This document shows, in pieces, positions 1 through 8,700 of a stretch of 35,426 nt of DNA. Below the pieces are notes generated by a model. That model did no database searches. It saw nothing but the letters and a program-made list of their open reading frames with translations, and was not told the origin of the DNA. The position numbers were made by a program, and so were the translations under genes. Within the stretch, counting starts at the first letter, position 1. Every line of letters begins with the position of its first letter. The stretch lies in the NCBI GenBank assembly GCA_025360745.1, contig JANYBP010000050.1, positions 1 to 35,426 on the forward strand. Direction: 5' to 3'. Origin of the DNA: a bacterium. GTDB taxonomy: Bacteria > Verrucomicrobiota > Kiritimatiellia > CAIKKV01 > CAIYGI01.

Positions 1-98
1 GGTCGTCCCTCCATTCACGAAAACACCCGTGATTCCCAAGTTTTTGGAGGGACGACCTCCGTGTCGTCCGTATTCTAGAGGCCATAATGAGAATTGCT
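1..98. repeat. Truncated copy of palindromic intergenic element (left edge)
   Basis: These 98 bases are the reverse complement of 35289-35386 with one mismatch. The copy begins inside the first arm of the palindrome: GGTCGTCCCTCCA (1-13) pairs with TGGAGGGACGACC (45-57). The loop holds a second small stem, TCACG (15-19) with CGTGA (28-32). The outer conserved end GGCCATAATGAGAA follows at 81-94. The other half of the element lies beyond the window edge. No protein is encoded in it, so it is a non-autonomous palindromic repeat of REP or MITE type. Confidence 0.85.
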
Positions 99-122
99 GT
101 CCCGACACGCTCCCGCCATCTT

Positions 123-152
123 GCTCAATCCATCGGCGCTCAATCCATCGGC
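123..152. repeat. Two perfect 15-bp tandem repeats upstream of lemA
   Basis: GCTCAATCCATCGGC occurs at 123-137 and again without a gap at 138-152. The first three bases of a third unit (GCT) run into the -35 hexamer at 155. The position directly upstream of the lemA promoter could mean two tandem binding sites for an activator, or it could be a slippage duplication. Confidence 0.6.
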
Positions 153-154
153 GC

Positions 155-184
155 TTGACAAACACCGGGTATTTGCGCGATAAG
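155..184 (+). promoter_or_regulatory. Putative sigma-70-type promoter of lemA
   Basis: A perfect -35 hexamer TTGACA (155-160) is followed after 18 bases by GATAAG (179-184), which matches four of six consensus -10 positions. Transcription would start near 191, about 27 bases before the lemA start codon. The call rests on motif match only. Confidence 0.45.
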
Positions 185-217
185 GCGGGTAACTTCGTTG
201 TTGAAAGGAGCTTACTT

Positions 218-805
218 ATGGGCTGGCTGATAGCTTTAATCGTGGTCGTCGTCCTGCTGGTGTTCATCGTCGGCATCTACAACCGTCTGGTTGTGCTGCG
301 CAACCAGTTCAAAAACGCCTTCGCGCAGATTGACGTGCAGCTCAAGCGGCGCTACGACCTGATTCCGAATCTGGTCGAAACGGCCAAGGGCTATCTTAAA
401 CACGAGCGTGAAACGCTTGAGAACGTCATCAAGGCCCGCAACCAGTGCGTGGCCGCCGGCCAGGCCGCGGCCGCCAACCCCGGCGACCCCGCCGCCATGA
501 AGGGACTGATGGGTTCCGAGGCCCTGCTGACCGGCATGATGAGCAAGTTCTTCGCGCTGGCGGAGTCCTATCCGGATCTCAAGGCCAACCAGAACATGAT
601 GCAGCTCAGCGAGGAATTAACCTCGACCGAAAATCGCGTCTCCTTCGCCCGGCAGTCGTACAACGACGCCGTGATGGTCTACAACACCGCGCGCGAGGTC
701 TTCCCCAACGTCCTGGTCGCGGGCCCCTTCGGTTTCGCCCCGGCGCAGCTTTTCGAGGTTGAAGCCCCCGCCGAACGCCAGGCGCCGAAGGTTCAGTTCA
801 CCTGA
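218..805 (+). CDS. lemA: LemA family membrane protein
   Basis: A 195-residue protein of usual LemA length. Residues 4-24 form one hydrophobic N-terminal helix. The conserved LemA core follows, with NQFKNAFAQIDVQLKRR, DLIPNLVETAKGY, and near the C-terminus ENRVSFARQSYNDAVMVYN. LemA proteins expose a long helical bundle to the periplasm; their biochemical role is not settled. ATG 218 was chosen because AAGGAG (205-210) sits 7 bases upstream and the membrane helix then begins at once. Reading further upstream would enter the palindromic repeat. It is followed by an HtpX-like protease, a pairing found in many bacteria, which suggests a shared envelope-stress function. Confidence 0.93.
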   Translation: MGWLIALIVVVVLLVFIVGIYNRLVVLRNQFKNAFAQIDVQLKRRYDLIPNLVETAKGYLKHERETLENVIKARNQCVAAGQAAAANPGDPAAMKGLMGSEALLTGMMSKFFALAESYPDLKANQNMMQLSEELTSTENRVSFARQSYNDAVMVYNTAREVFPNVLVAGPFGFAPAQLFEVEAPAERQAPKVQFT

Positions 806-819
806 GAGAAAGGTGGGGA

Positions 820-908
820 GGGTTCAGGGGTCGGGGTTCAGGGTCAGATCTGAGAACTTGCGGGTGAATCACTATTTTGGCCTTCCTGAACCCTGACACC
901 CTGAACCC
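820..908. repeat. GGGTTCAGG dyad between lemA and the M48 protease gene
   Basis: Left arm 820-842 contains GGGTTCAGG at both of its ends. Right arm 885-908 is nearly its reverse complement, with CCTGAACCC at both of its ends. About 42 bases separate the arms. The hairpin is followed by CTTTTCATTTTCG, so it could act as a partial terminator or an mRNA-stabilising stem that tunes the downstream gene. It could also be a dispersed spacer element. The arms pair for 9 to 10 bp on each side of a small mismatched centre. Confidence 0.55.
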
Positions 909-923
909 TTTTCATTTTCGATC

Positions 924-2903
924 ATGAATTTCTTCGAGCATCAAGCACAGGCGCGGCGGCGGACGACGCTCCTGCTGTTCTATTATGCCCTGGCGGTGGC
1001 GCTGATTATCGGGACCGTTTATCTGGTCGTGGGAACTGCGCTCAGAACCTATGCGCCAGGGGCCGGATTCGGACCCGACAACCCGCCGCCGCTGCTGGTC
1101 TGGGATCCGCTGCTGTTCGCCTGGGTGGCGGGCGGAACGCTGCTGGTGGTAATTCTCGGTTCCGCTTACAAGATCGCGCAACTGTCCGGCGGCGGCGCGA
1201 CGGTGGCGGAAAGTCTTGGCGGCACGCTGGTCAATGTGGACACGGCCGACCGTGCGGAACGCCGTCTGCTGAACGTCGTGGAGGAAATCGCGCTCGCCTC
1301 GGGTGTGCCGGTTCCGCCGGTTTATGTACTGGAGCAGGAGTCCGGGATCAACGCTTTCGCGGCGGGATTTACCACCTCCAACGCCATCGTGGCGGTCACC
1401 CGCGGCGCGCTGGATTCGTTGACACGCGACGAGTTGCAGGGTGTCGTGGCGCACGAGTTCAGTCATATTTTGAATGGCGACATGCGCCTCAATATCCGGT
1501 TGATGGGACTACTGAACGGCATTCTGGCGATCGCCATGGTCGGCTACCTGCTCTTCCGCCTGGTCGGCAGCGGCGGGGGCGGATCGCGGCGTTCGTCGCG
1601 CGACGGCAAGGGCGAGGGCGGAGGTTTGGTCGTGGCGCTCGTGCTGATCGGCCTGGCGCTCTGGATCATCGGCTATGTCGGGGTTTTCTTCGCCAACCTG
1701 ATCAAGGCGGCGGTTTCGCGGCAGCGGGAATTTCTAGCCGACGCCTCGGCCGTGCAGTTCACACGCAATCCACTCGGCATCGGCGGGGCGCTGAAAAAAA
1801 TCGGCGGGCTGGATGCCGGTTCGCGGCTGGCCACGCCCAGGGCCGCGGAAGCCAGCCATTTCTATTTCGCCAACGGTTTGCGCGAATCGTGGTTGGGCAT
1901 TTTTGCCACGCATCCACCGCTGGCCGAACGCATCCGCCGGATCGAACCGGATTTTGCCGCAGCCACTGCGCCCGTATCCGCTCAGGCAGTTGAGAGCGAG
2001 CAACCCGCCGGCGGCGCCGCGGCGATGGGCTTCGCGGCGGCGTCCACCCCACCCTCGCCGCCCTCCGCGCCGCGGGCGGGCGTGCCGTCGAATCTGGTAA
2101 TGGACAGCGTCGGCACGTTGCGTCCGCAGGCGGTGGACTATATGGCCGCCATGCTGGCGCGCATACCGGCGCGGTTGCGCGAGACGGTGCGCACGACCGA
2201 CGGGGCGAGATTAACGGTCTACGCCCTGCTGCTCGACCAGCGCCCTGAAGTGCGCGCGGCGCAGTTCAAGGCGCTGGACTTGAACGAACGAAAAGTGCGG
2301 GCGGTTGACGCGGAAGCGGCCGTGGCCACGTTGGCGGGGCTCGATCCGGCGGCCCGCCTGCCGCTGGCGGATCTGGCCATGGCGGCCTTGCGGCTGATGC
2401 CGGCGGACGATTATGCGGGCTTCCGTCAAACAGTCTTGGACATGGTGACGGCCGACGAGGGCATCAATCTTTTCGAGTACGCCGTCATGCGCATGCTGGT
2501 GAGGAATCTCGACGCGACCTTCCTCCAGGCGCCGCGCCGCTCGGTGCAATACAACAACCTGCGCGTCGTGCGGCTGGATTGCGCGACCCTGCTGGTGACA
2601 TTGGCGCACTATGGGACTCGCGACGAAGCTGAAGCCGGACGCGCCTACGCCGCCGGCATGAAGGTGCTGTTTCCTGACGATACCGTGCCGCCGCCGACGG
2701 CCCGCTGGTCGCTGGAACAAACCGACAAAGCCCTCGACACGCTGGCCACCGTGTCGCCGCAATGCAAGCAAACGCTCGTGCAGGCCTGCGTCACGACGGT
2801 CTCCGCCGATGGCGTGGTTCATCCCGACGAAGGGGCGCTCTTGCGCGCCGTGTGCGACGCTCTGGATTGCCCCCTCCCGCCCCTGGCGGCCACGGCGGCG
2901 TGA
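924..2903 (+). CDS. M48 family (HtpX-like) zinc metalloprotease with C-terminal TerB-like domain
   Basis: A 659-residue integral membrane protein. Predicted membrane helices lie near residues 14-38, 64-82, 192-213 and 235-260. The catalytic zinc motif HEFSH is at 177-181, and the third ligand is the glutamate of REFLAD (269). These are the hallmarks of HtpX/Ste24-type proteases, which degrade damaged membrane proteins. HtpX proteins usually stop near 290-300 residues. Here about 350 residues follow: a proline/alanine linker (340-390), helical segments, and a tail with VSADGVVHPDEG that resembles TerB-like domains. Upstream is lemA, and the two probably act together. No good ribosome binding site precedes ATG 924, so coupling through the upstream dyad is possible. 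The family call is firm; the TerB label is tentative. Confidence 0.9.
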   Translation: MNFFEHQAQARRRTTLLLFYYALAVALIIGTVYLVVGTALRTYAPGAGFGPDNPPPLLVWDPLLFAWVAGGTLLVVILGSAYKIAQLSGGGATVAESLGGTLVNVDTADRAERRLLNVVEEIALASGVPVPPVYVLEQESGINAFAAGFTTSNAIVAVTRGALDSLTRDELQGVVAHEFSHILNGDMRLNIRLMGLLNGILAIAMVGYLLFRLVGSGGGGSRRSSRDGKGEGGGLVVALVLIGLALWIIGYVGVFFANLIKAAVSRQREFLADASAVQFTRNPLGIGGALKKIGGLDAGSRLATPRAAEASHFYFANGLRESWLGIFATHPPLAERIRRIEPDFAAATAPVSAQAVESEQPAGGAAAMGFAAASTPPSPPSAPRAGVPSNLVMDSVGTLRPQAVDYMAAMLARIPARLRETVRTTDGARLTVYALLLDQRPEVRAAQFKALDLNERKVRAVDAEAAVATLAGLDPAARLPLADLAMAALRLMPADDYAGFRQTVLDMVTADEGINLFEYAVMRMLVRNLDATFLQAPRRSVQYNNLRVVRLDCATLLVTLAHYGTRDEAEAGRAYAAGMKVLFPDDTVPPPTARWSLEQTDKALDTLATVSPQCKQTLVQACVTTVSADGVVHPDEGALLRAVCDALDCPLPPLAATAA

Positions 2904-2910
2904 ATGGAAA

Positions 2911-2987
2911 TGGCGTGCCTGGCAGGAGTTGAACCTGCAACCCTCAGATCCGTAGTCTGATGCTCTATCCAATTGAGCTACAGGCAC
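2911..2987 (-). tRNA. tRNA-Arg (anticodon ACG)
   Basis: Read on the minus strand, a complete 77-base cloverleaf is visible. It has acceptor GTGCCTG pairing with CAGGCAC, D-stem GCTC/GAGC, anticodon stem TCAGA/TCTGA around loop CTACGGA, and T-stem GCAGG/CCTGC with loop TTCAACT. The discriminator is G and the CCA end is genome-encoded. The ACG anticodon (plus-strand CGT at 2951-2953) would be deaminated to ICG and read CGU, CGC and CGA. The gene lies opposite to its flanking genes, 7 bases past the protease stop. Confidence 0.97.
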
Positions 2988-3075
2988 GCATGCGCTTGCC
3001 GGATTGGCAGCGGAAGAGCTACCTTAACAGATCGGGCGGGACTGACAAGCAAAAAGTGCGAGGAAAAGTGCGATT

Positions 3076-3561
3076 ATGCAAACAGTGACGCTGATTGGGG
3101 ATTCGATTCGCATGGGCTATCAGGAGGTTGTCGGCCGTTTGCTGGCCGGCCGGGCGAAGGTTTGGGGCCCTGTGGAAAACGGCGGGACCAGCGCCAACGC
3201 ACTCGACAATCTGGACCAATGGGTGATCGCCCGCCCGGCAAATATCGTGCATATCAACTGCGGGACGCATGATCTCAATCGGAATAAACCTTTTGACCGT
3301 TTTGAGGCCGACGTTGTCGCCTACAATGCCGCGGCCGCGGAAGTGGCCGGAGAACTTGGCGTTCCGGTAAACGATCTTTTCTCGCTGGTGACGCAAAAGG
3401 GCCGGGACACCCTGCTGATGCCTGACGGAGTTCACTTCACCCAGGCCGGTTACGAATTCCTCGGCGAGAAAGTGGCCAGTTTCATCATCAATCAATGCGC
3501 CAAACCCGGCCGCTCAACCACTCCCAGCCACCGCCCGTCCCCCCTCCCACCTCCCACCTAA
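3076..3561 (+). CDS. SGNH/GDSL family hydrolase (small, cytosolic)
   Basis: A 161-residue esterase of the SGNH fold. Block I is GDS (residues 8-10, catalytic Ser10). The oxyanion Gly/Asn block is NGGTSANAL, block III is represented by NCGTHDLN, and block V DGVHF supplies the Asp/His pair. No signal peptide or membrane helix is present. A Shine-Dalgarno run GAGGAAAAG (3060-3068) supports ATG 3076. The last 20 or so residues are rich in Pro, Ser and Thr and are encoded by a pyrimidine-rich CCCACC-type tract that continues into the intergenic space. The true fold therefore probably ends near residue 140, and the tail looks like read-through into spacer DNA. The substrate cannot be told from sequence. 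Confidence 0.85.
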   Translation: MQTVTLIGDSIRMGYQEVVGRLLAGRAKVWGPVENGGTSANALDNLDQWVIARPANIVHINCGTHDLNRNKPFDRFEADVVAYNAAAAEVAGELGVPVNDLFSLVTQKGRDTLLMPDGVHFTQAGYEFLGEKVASFIINQCAKPGRSTTPSHRPSPLPPPT

Positions 3562-3574
3562 CACCTTCCACCTT

Positions 3575-4426
3575 CTACATGCCCGGCACGCGGAAGCGCA
3601 TCGTGCGATTGGCGTTGGTCACCTGCATCGTGCCCGGGTCCATGACAAACGCCCTGGGCGGCTCCGGCGCGGCGCTGCGTGTCACGAGATTGCTCAACAT
3701 ATCGGTCAGATACTCGGTGCGGAAACGCAGTTCCTCCAGTTGCCGGGCGAGATCGGCGTTTTCGATCTGCAACTTTGAAACCGTTTCTTTCGCGCGCCCC
3801 AGGTCCATGCCCTGGGCATCCAGATCCTGGCGCAGTTCGTGCTGGGTCTTGGCCGCCTGATTGGTCAAAGCCGCGCCATAGCGCAGGGTCGCGGCGGCGA
3901 CCTGATTGACCTTGTCGTCGGTCAACTTGCGGTTTTTTTCGAGAATCTGCCCCTCATGCTCCTGCAATCCCACTTTCAGTCCGGTTTGGAGCTGCTCCTG
4001 CTTGCCGGCCAATTCGTCGCGCATGTTTTGCAGGCGATCCCGCCCGACCCAGATCAGCGCCGTCAATATCGCGATCAGCAACACCGCAAAGACGCTCGCG
4101 GCCACCGTCAAACGGCGTCGCGCGCGGCGGCGTTCATCGGCCAGAAATTTCCTGAAAGTATTCAGCACCGGCAGGGCTTCTCCGGAAATAGAGGGATCCT
4201 TTGCAAGCACAGGCAAATTGTCGTTCCCGCCCGCCTCATCGTCATCCTCGTCGTCATCGGAAAAGCGCGCGCCCGGCGGCAGCCGCGCCGCGGCTGGGAC
4301 CGCTTGCGCCGCCTCGCCCATGCGGCTGGTCATGCGCGCCAGCGTCTCGGCCTGCAAACGCAGAATTTCGGTCAGATTCCCGATATCGCTGCGTTTTCCA
4401 TCGTCGTTGGATGTAGTATCGCTCAT
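3575..4426 (-). CDS. Unknown single-pass membrane protein with coiled coil
   Basis: 283 residues of no family I recognise. A polar N-terminal region contains an acidic patch DDDEDDDE (about 57-64). A basic stretch (RRRARRR) precedes one hydrophobic helix at about 107-128. A Glu/Gln/Lys-rich coiled coil follows at about 130-245, with a short C-terminal tail ending RFRVPGM. The basic residues on the N-terminal side suggest a cytoplasmic N-terminus and a periplasmic coiled coil, by the positive-inside rule. It is the last gene of the dnaE operon, 28 bases after the GYF_2-like coiled-coil gene. The two may form a complex, but this is inference from neighbourhood and shared architecture. Confidence 0.75.
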   Translation of the reverse strand: MSDTTSNDDGKRSDIGNLTEILRLQAETLARMTSRMGEAAQAVPAAARLPPGARFSDDDEDDDEAGGNDNLPVLAKDPSISGEALPVLNTFRKFLADERRRARRRLTVAASVFAVLLIAILTALIWVGRDRLQNMRDELAGKQEQLQTGLKVGLQEHEGQILEKNRKLTDDKVNQVAAATLRYGAALTNQAAKTQHELRQDLDAQGMDLGRAKETVSKLQIENADLARQLEELRFRTEYLTDMLSNLVTRSAAPEPPRAFVMDPGTMQVTNANRTMRFRVPGM

Positions 4427-4454
4427 CGTTCGTCCGCCTGTCGTTCACGCCGTT

Positions 4455-5753
4455 TCAGCGGCGCTTCTTAGTCTGATGCATCTGTTCCCAAGCCGTCAGT
4501 TCCGCCTGCAACCGCGCTTCCAAACCGGCCAGCACATCGCGCGAAGCCATTCGCGGCGGCTCGCCTTCAGCCGCCGCGGGCGCAGGCACGGTCTGCCCAT
4601 CGTCCGCGGCCGCGTGCCGTTCGTATTCAACTTCGATCACCCGTTCAGCGGCCGGCGCCGCCTGCGCGGCAGCCTGCGCCTCGCACTTGCGCCGCCAGAC
4701 CGCTTCGCGCGCTTCCTGTTCGCGCAGCACATCGGCCAGATGCGTTTCACGCTGGAGCAGTTGGGCGCGTAATGCGTCGAGCTCATGCCCGGCCTGTTCG
4801 CCCGCCGCGCGCGAGTCTCGTTCCGCCGCCTGCGCCTCGGCTGCGCGCGCCGTCGCGGCCTCGCGCAATTTCTGGGCTTCATCCTGCCACCGGCGGCGCG
4901 ACAAGTCCAGTTCCGCGCGCTGCGTCCGGGCTTGTTCGATCGCCGCCGCAAGTTGCGTCTCCGCGGCGTCCCGCCGGGTGTCCTGAATCTTAAGCCGCGC
5001 CGCCATGGCTTCCCGCTCGGTCTCCCCAGCCGCCAGCCGGTCGCGAAGTTGCCGTAATTCGTCCTGCAGGCCATTCAAGCGCGCCCGGCCAGCCGTCTCC
5101 GCCTGCGCGAGCGACGCGGCGGCGGCTTGTTCGGCCTGATCTTGCCGCGCCTTCGCGGCGGCATTTTCCGCGTCAAACTTCTGGGTGATCCGCGCGACTT
5201 CTCCGGCCAGACGGCGCAGTTCGACATCGTTTGCGCTCTTAAGCGCCTGCAGTTCCGCCCTCAGGCGGTCGCGCTCTTCCGTGGCCGCCCGCAGCGCCGC
5301 CGCATCGCCCGCGCCGGCCGCACGCCCGGCTTCACGCATCTGGGACGCCAGCCGTTCCCGAAACTCGCGCACCGTGTCGGGCGCCAGCGGCCCGCTGTAC
5401 GGCCAGCGCTCGCCGCTGGGCCGGTGGACCAGCCAGGACTGGACGCCCTTGGGAATTTCGCGCGCCAATTCATGCAGGGCCAGAAAGTGCAGCGGTCCGT
5501 ATTGCGCGCCGCTTTCCAGGACCAGATTCCATTCCAGACCCAGCAGGGGCATCGTTTCCGCCGCGCGCCAGGGGCGGCCGTCGCACGCCACACGGCAGCC
5601 CGGGGTGACTCGCGCATCCATCGCCCAGTTGCAAAGCGTCAGCAGCGAGACAGGGCCATAAACCGCGCCGTCCGGAGTCTGCATGCGCCATGACTGCGTC
5701 ACAGTCGGCGCATCGCAGCGTGGCGCGTCTTCAGCTTCAATGGCCATCGCCAT
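4455..5753 (-). CDS. GYF_2-like domain protein with long coiled coil
   Basis: A 432-residue protein. The N-terminal 110 residues contain two related modules. The first has MQTPDGAVYGPVSL and the second VLESGAQYGPLHFLAL. The YGP turn followed by a short helix is typical of GYF_2 (DUF4339) domains, which bind peptides or act as adaptors. Residues of about 130-375 form a continuous Ala/Glu/Arg/Gln-rich coiled coil; the tail is short and basic (KKRR). No membrane helix is seen. The start codon lies inside the last codons of dnaE: the 17-bp overlap puts ATG 5753 just before the dnaE stop, so translation is likely coupled. The function is unknown. Confidence 0.78.
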   Translation of the reverse strand: MAMAIEAEDAPRCDAPTVTQSWRMQTPDGAVYGPVSLLTLCNWAMDARVTPGCRVACDGRPWRAAETMPLLGLEWNLVLESGAQYGPLHFLALHELAREIPKGVQSWLVHRPSGERWPYSGPLAPDTVREFRERLASQMREAGRAAGAGDAAALRAATEERDRLRAELQALKSANDVELRRLAGEVARITQKFDAENAAAKARQDQAEQAAAASLAQAETAGRARLNGLQDELRQLRDRLAAGETEREAMAARLKIQDTRRDAAETQLAAAIEQARTQRAELDLSRRRWQDEAQKLREAATARAAEAQAAERDSRAAGEQAGHELDALRAQLLQRETHLADVLREQEAREAVWRRKCEAQAAAQAAPAAERVIEVEYERHAAADDGQTVPAPAAAEGEPPRMASRDVLAGLEARLQAELTAWEQMHQTKKRR

Positions 5754-8700
5754 TACGCTCCCAGGCGCGCGGCTTGCGCTTTTTCAGGCAGGGCGCCGCG
5801 AGCAGCACGACCGCGACATGGGCCTCGCCCAGCAGGCGGCGCAGTCCCTCGATCAAGTCCCGGCAAACCGTGACACGGAACTCCCCGCCGGCGCGCACAA
5901 AGACCTTTTCGGCGCCTGGAAATTCCAGGCACAGCACCAGCGGTGTGTTGCCGGAATTGGCCTGCGCCAGATCCCGCACCGCCGCCAGCTTGGACTCATC
6001 GTAGTTTTCCGCCGTCACATGCAGTTCGATCCGCTCCGTAAAAAGACGCGGCGCGTCTTCAAGCCTGTGAATCTCCTGCGCGATCACCGTCGTCGCGGCG
6101 TCGGGCTCGTTGGCGTCGCGACGCGCCTCGCCGCAGATCAGCAGCGCCTGATCCTGGGTCAGCAGCGCGGCGTACTCGCGGTAGCAATCGGGAAAAACCA
6201 CGACTTCCACGCGGCCGTCGAGATCCTCCAACTGCAGCACGGCCATGGTTTCCTTGCGCTTGTTGACCTTCACGTCCAGCACGGCGACCAGGCCGCCCAC
6301 ACGCGTGACGGAGCCCGGCGCGACATGGCGCAGCCCCTCCACGCTGGAGAGCGGATAACGTTCGAGAATCCAGAGATGCTGGCTTAGCGGATGGCCGGTC
6401 ATGAACAACCCCAGCAGTTCCCGTTCGCCCGCCAAACGCTCGCCCTCGCTCCAGGCCGGGGCCGCGGGCAGCGCGTCGTCTTTCAGCGCCTGCGACGATC
6501 CCGCCGCCTCGGGCAGCATGTCGAACAGACTGCCCTGGCCGGACTGCTTGTCGCGCGCCGCCGAGGCCGCCCGGTTGATGGCAAATTCGACCCCGGCGAA
6601 CAGCCGACTGCGGTCGCCGCCGAGGCCGTCGAAAGCCCCGCAGCGGATCAAACTCTCGATCGTCTTGCGGTTAACCAGCCCGCCGGGCACACGGGCGCAG
6701 AAATCCAGCAGGCCGCGGTAGGGACCATTACGCTGCCTTTCGGCCACGACTTCCTGGGCCGCCCCCTCGCCGACGTTCTTGATTCCGGCCAGGCCAAAGC
6801 GGATGGTCCCCTGGCCCGGCCAGAAGCGCACGTTGCTTTCGTTCACATGCGGCGGCAAAACTTCCAGCCCCATCGCGCGCGCCTCGCGGGTATAGAGCGG
6901 GAGCTTGTCCGTGTTGCCCATTTCGGCCGACAGCATCGCCGCCATGAACTCGGCCGGATAGTGCGCCTTGAGATAGGCGGTCTGGAACGAGACGATTCCG
7001 TAAGCCGCGCTGTGCGACTTGTTGAAGCCGTAGCCCGCGAAGGTGGCGATGTTGTCGAAGATGGCCGAGGCCTGCTCCGCCGGAATGCCGTTCTTGTCGG
7101 CGCAACCCTTGATAAAGGTCTTGCGCTGGGCCTCCATCTCGGAGGCTTTCTTTTTCGACATCGCGCGCCGCAGAATATCGCCCTGTCCGAGCGAATAGCC
7201 CGCCAGCACGTTGGCCACCTTCTGGACCTGCTCCTGATAAATCATGACCCCGTAGGTTTCGGCCAGCACGGGTTCCAGCAGCGGATGATCGTAGGTGATC
7301 GGCGCCTTGCCGGTCTTGCGGTCCACGTAAGGCTCGAGCATGTTCATCGGGCCCGGACGGTAGAGCGCGATCATGGCGATCAAATCCTCGATGCGATCCA
7401 CGCCGACGCGCCGCACCAGGTCGCGCATGCCGCCCGATTCGAGCTGGAAGACTCCGGCTGTGTCGCCGCGCCTGAGCAGTTCGTAGGTCTTGGCATCGTC
7501 CATCGGAATGGCGTCTATGTCCACCGTCTCGCCGCGCACCTGCTTGATCAAATCCAACGCCTCCTGGATCACGGTCAGCGTTTTGAGGCCCAGAAAGTCC
7601 ATCTTCAGCAGGCCGATCTCGCCGATCGGTTCCATGGTGTACTGCGTCATGACCTGCTTGTCTTTATCCAGCGTCAGCGGCACGATTTCAATCAACGGCC
7701 GCTCGCCGATGACCACCCCGGCGGCGTGCGTGCCTGCGTTGCGGTAGAGCCCCTCGATCACGAAAGCGGTGTCGAGGATGCGCTTGCAATTGGCGTTGGT
7801 CTCGTATTCCTTCTTGAAGTCGGGGCGCATCTCCAGCGCCGCGCGCAGGGTGATCTTGGTGTCGTCGGGCACCATCTTGGCCCAGCGGTCGCATTCGCCC
7901 AGCGGAATTTCGAGCACGCGCCCGACATCGCGAATCACCGTCTTGGCCCCCAGCGAGCCGAAGGTGATGATCTGCGCCGTATTCTCCCGTCCGTACTTGT
8001 CCTTGACGTACTCGATCACCTCACCGCGGCGGGTCTGGCAGAAATCGATATCGAAGTCCGGCGGCGACTTGCGCTCGGGGTTGAGGAAGCGTTCGAAAAT
8101 CAGGCCGTAGCGCAGCGGGTCCAGCCCGGTGATGCCCAGCAGATAGGCCACCAGGCTGCCGGCGCCCGAGCCGCGGCCGGGCCCGACGGGGATGCGGTGG
8201 GTCTTGGCATAGTGCACAAAATCCCAGACCACCAGAAAGTAATTGATAAAGCCGGTCTTCTCGATCACCTGCATTTCGAGCGCCAGGCGCGCGAGCACTT
8301 CGCGGTCATGATCGTTGCGCGGATGGGCGCTGTCGGCAATGTCATAGCAGCGCTTCAGGCCTTCGTGGCACAGATGCAGCAGGTAGGATTTCTGGGTGTA
8401 ACCCTTGGGCACGGTAAAAACCGGGAAATGCGGTTCGCCGAGTTTGATTTCCACGTCGCAGCGTTCGGCGATGGCCAGCGTATTGGAGAGCGCCGAGGGC
8501 GCCTCGCGGAAAAGCGCGGCCATTTCGTCGCCGCTCTTGAGATAAAAGTCGTTCGACGCATAGCGCATGTGTTTCGGATCGCTGAAGGGCGTCTGGGTCT
8601 GGATGCAGAGCAGCACCTCGTGCGCGGCGGCGTGTTCGCGTTTGAGGTAGTGGGCGTCGTTGGTCGCCACCAGCCCCAGTTTGAGCGCCTTGGACAAACC

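Noticed and set aside
29-217. Longer LemA start inside the palindromic repeat
   Set aside because: It would read through repeat and promoter DNA, and ATG 218 has a ribosome site and leads directly into the membrane helix.
2211-2987. 258-codon minus-strand frame starting MPVAQLDRASDYGSE
   Set aside because: Its start is a translation of the tRNA-Arg gene, a well-known false gene product, and the rest is antisense to the protease.
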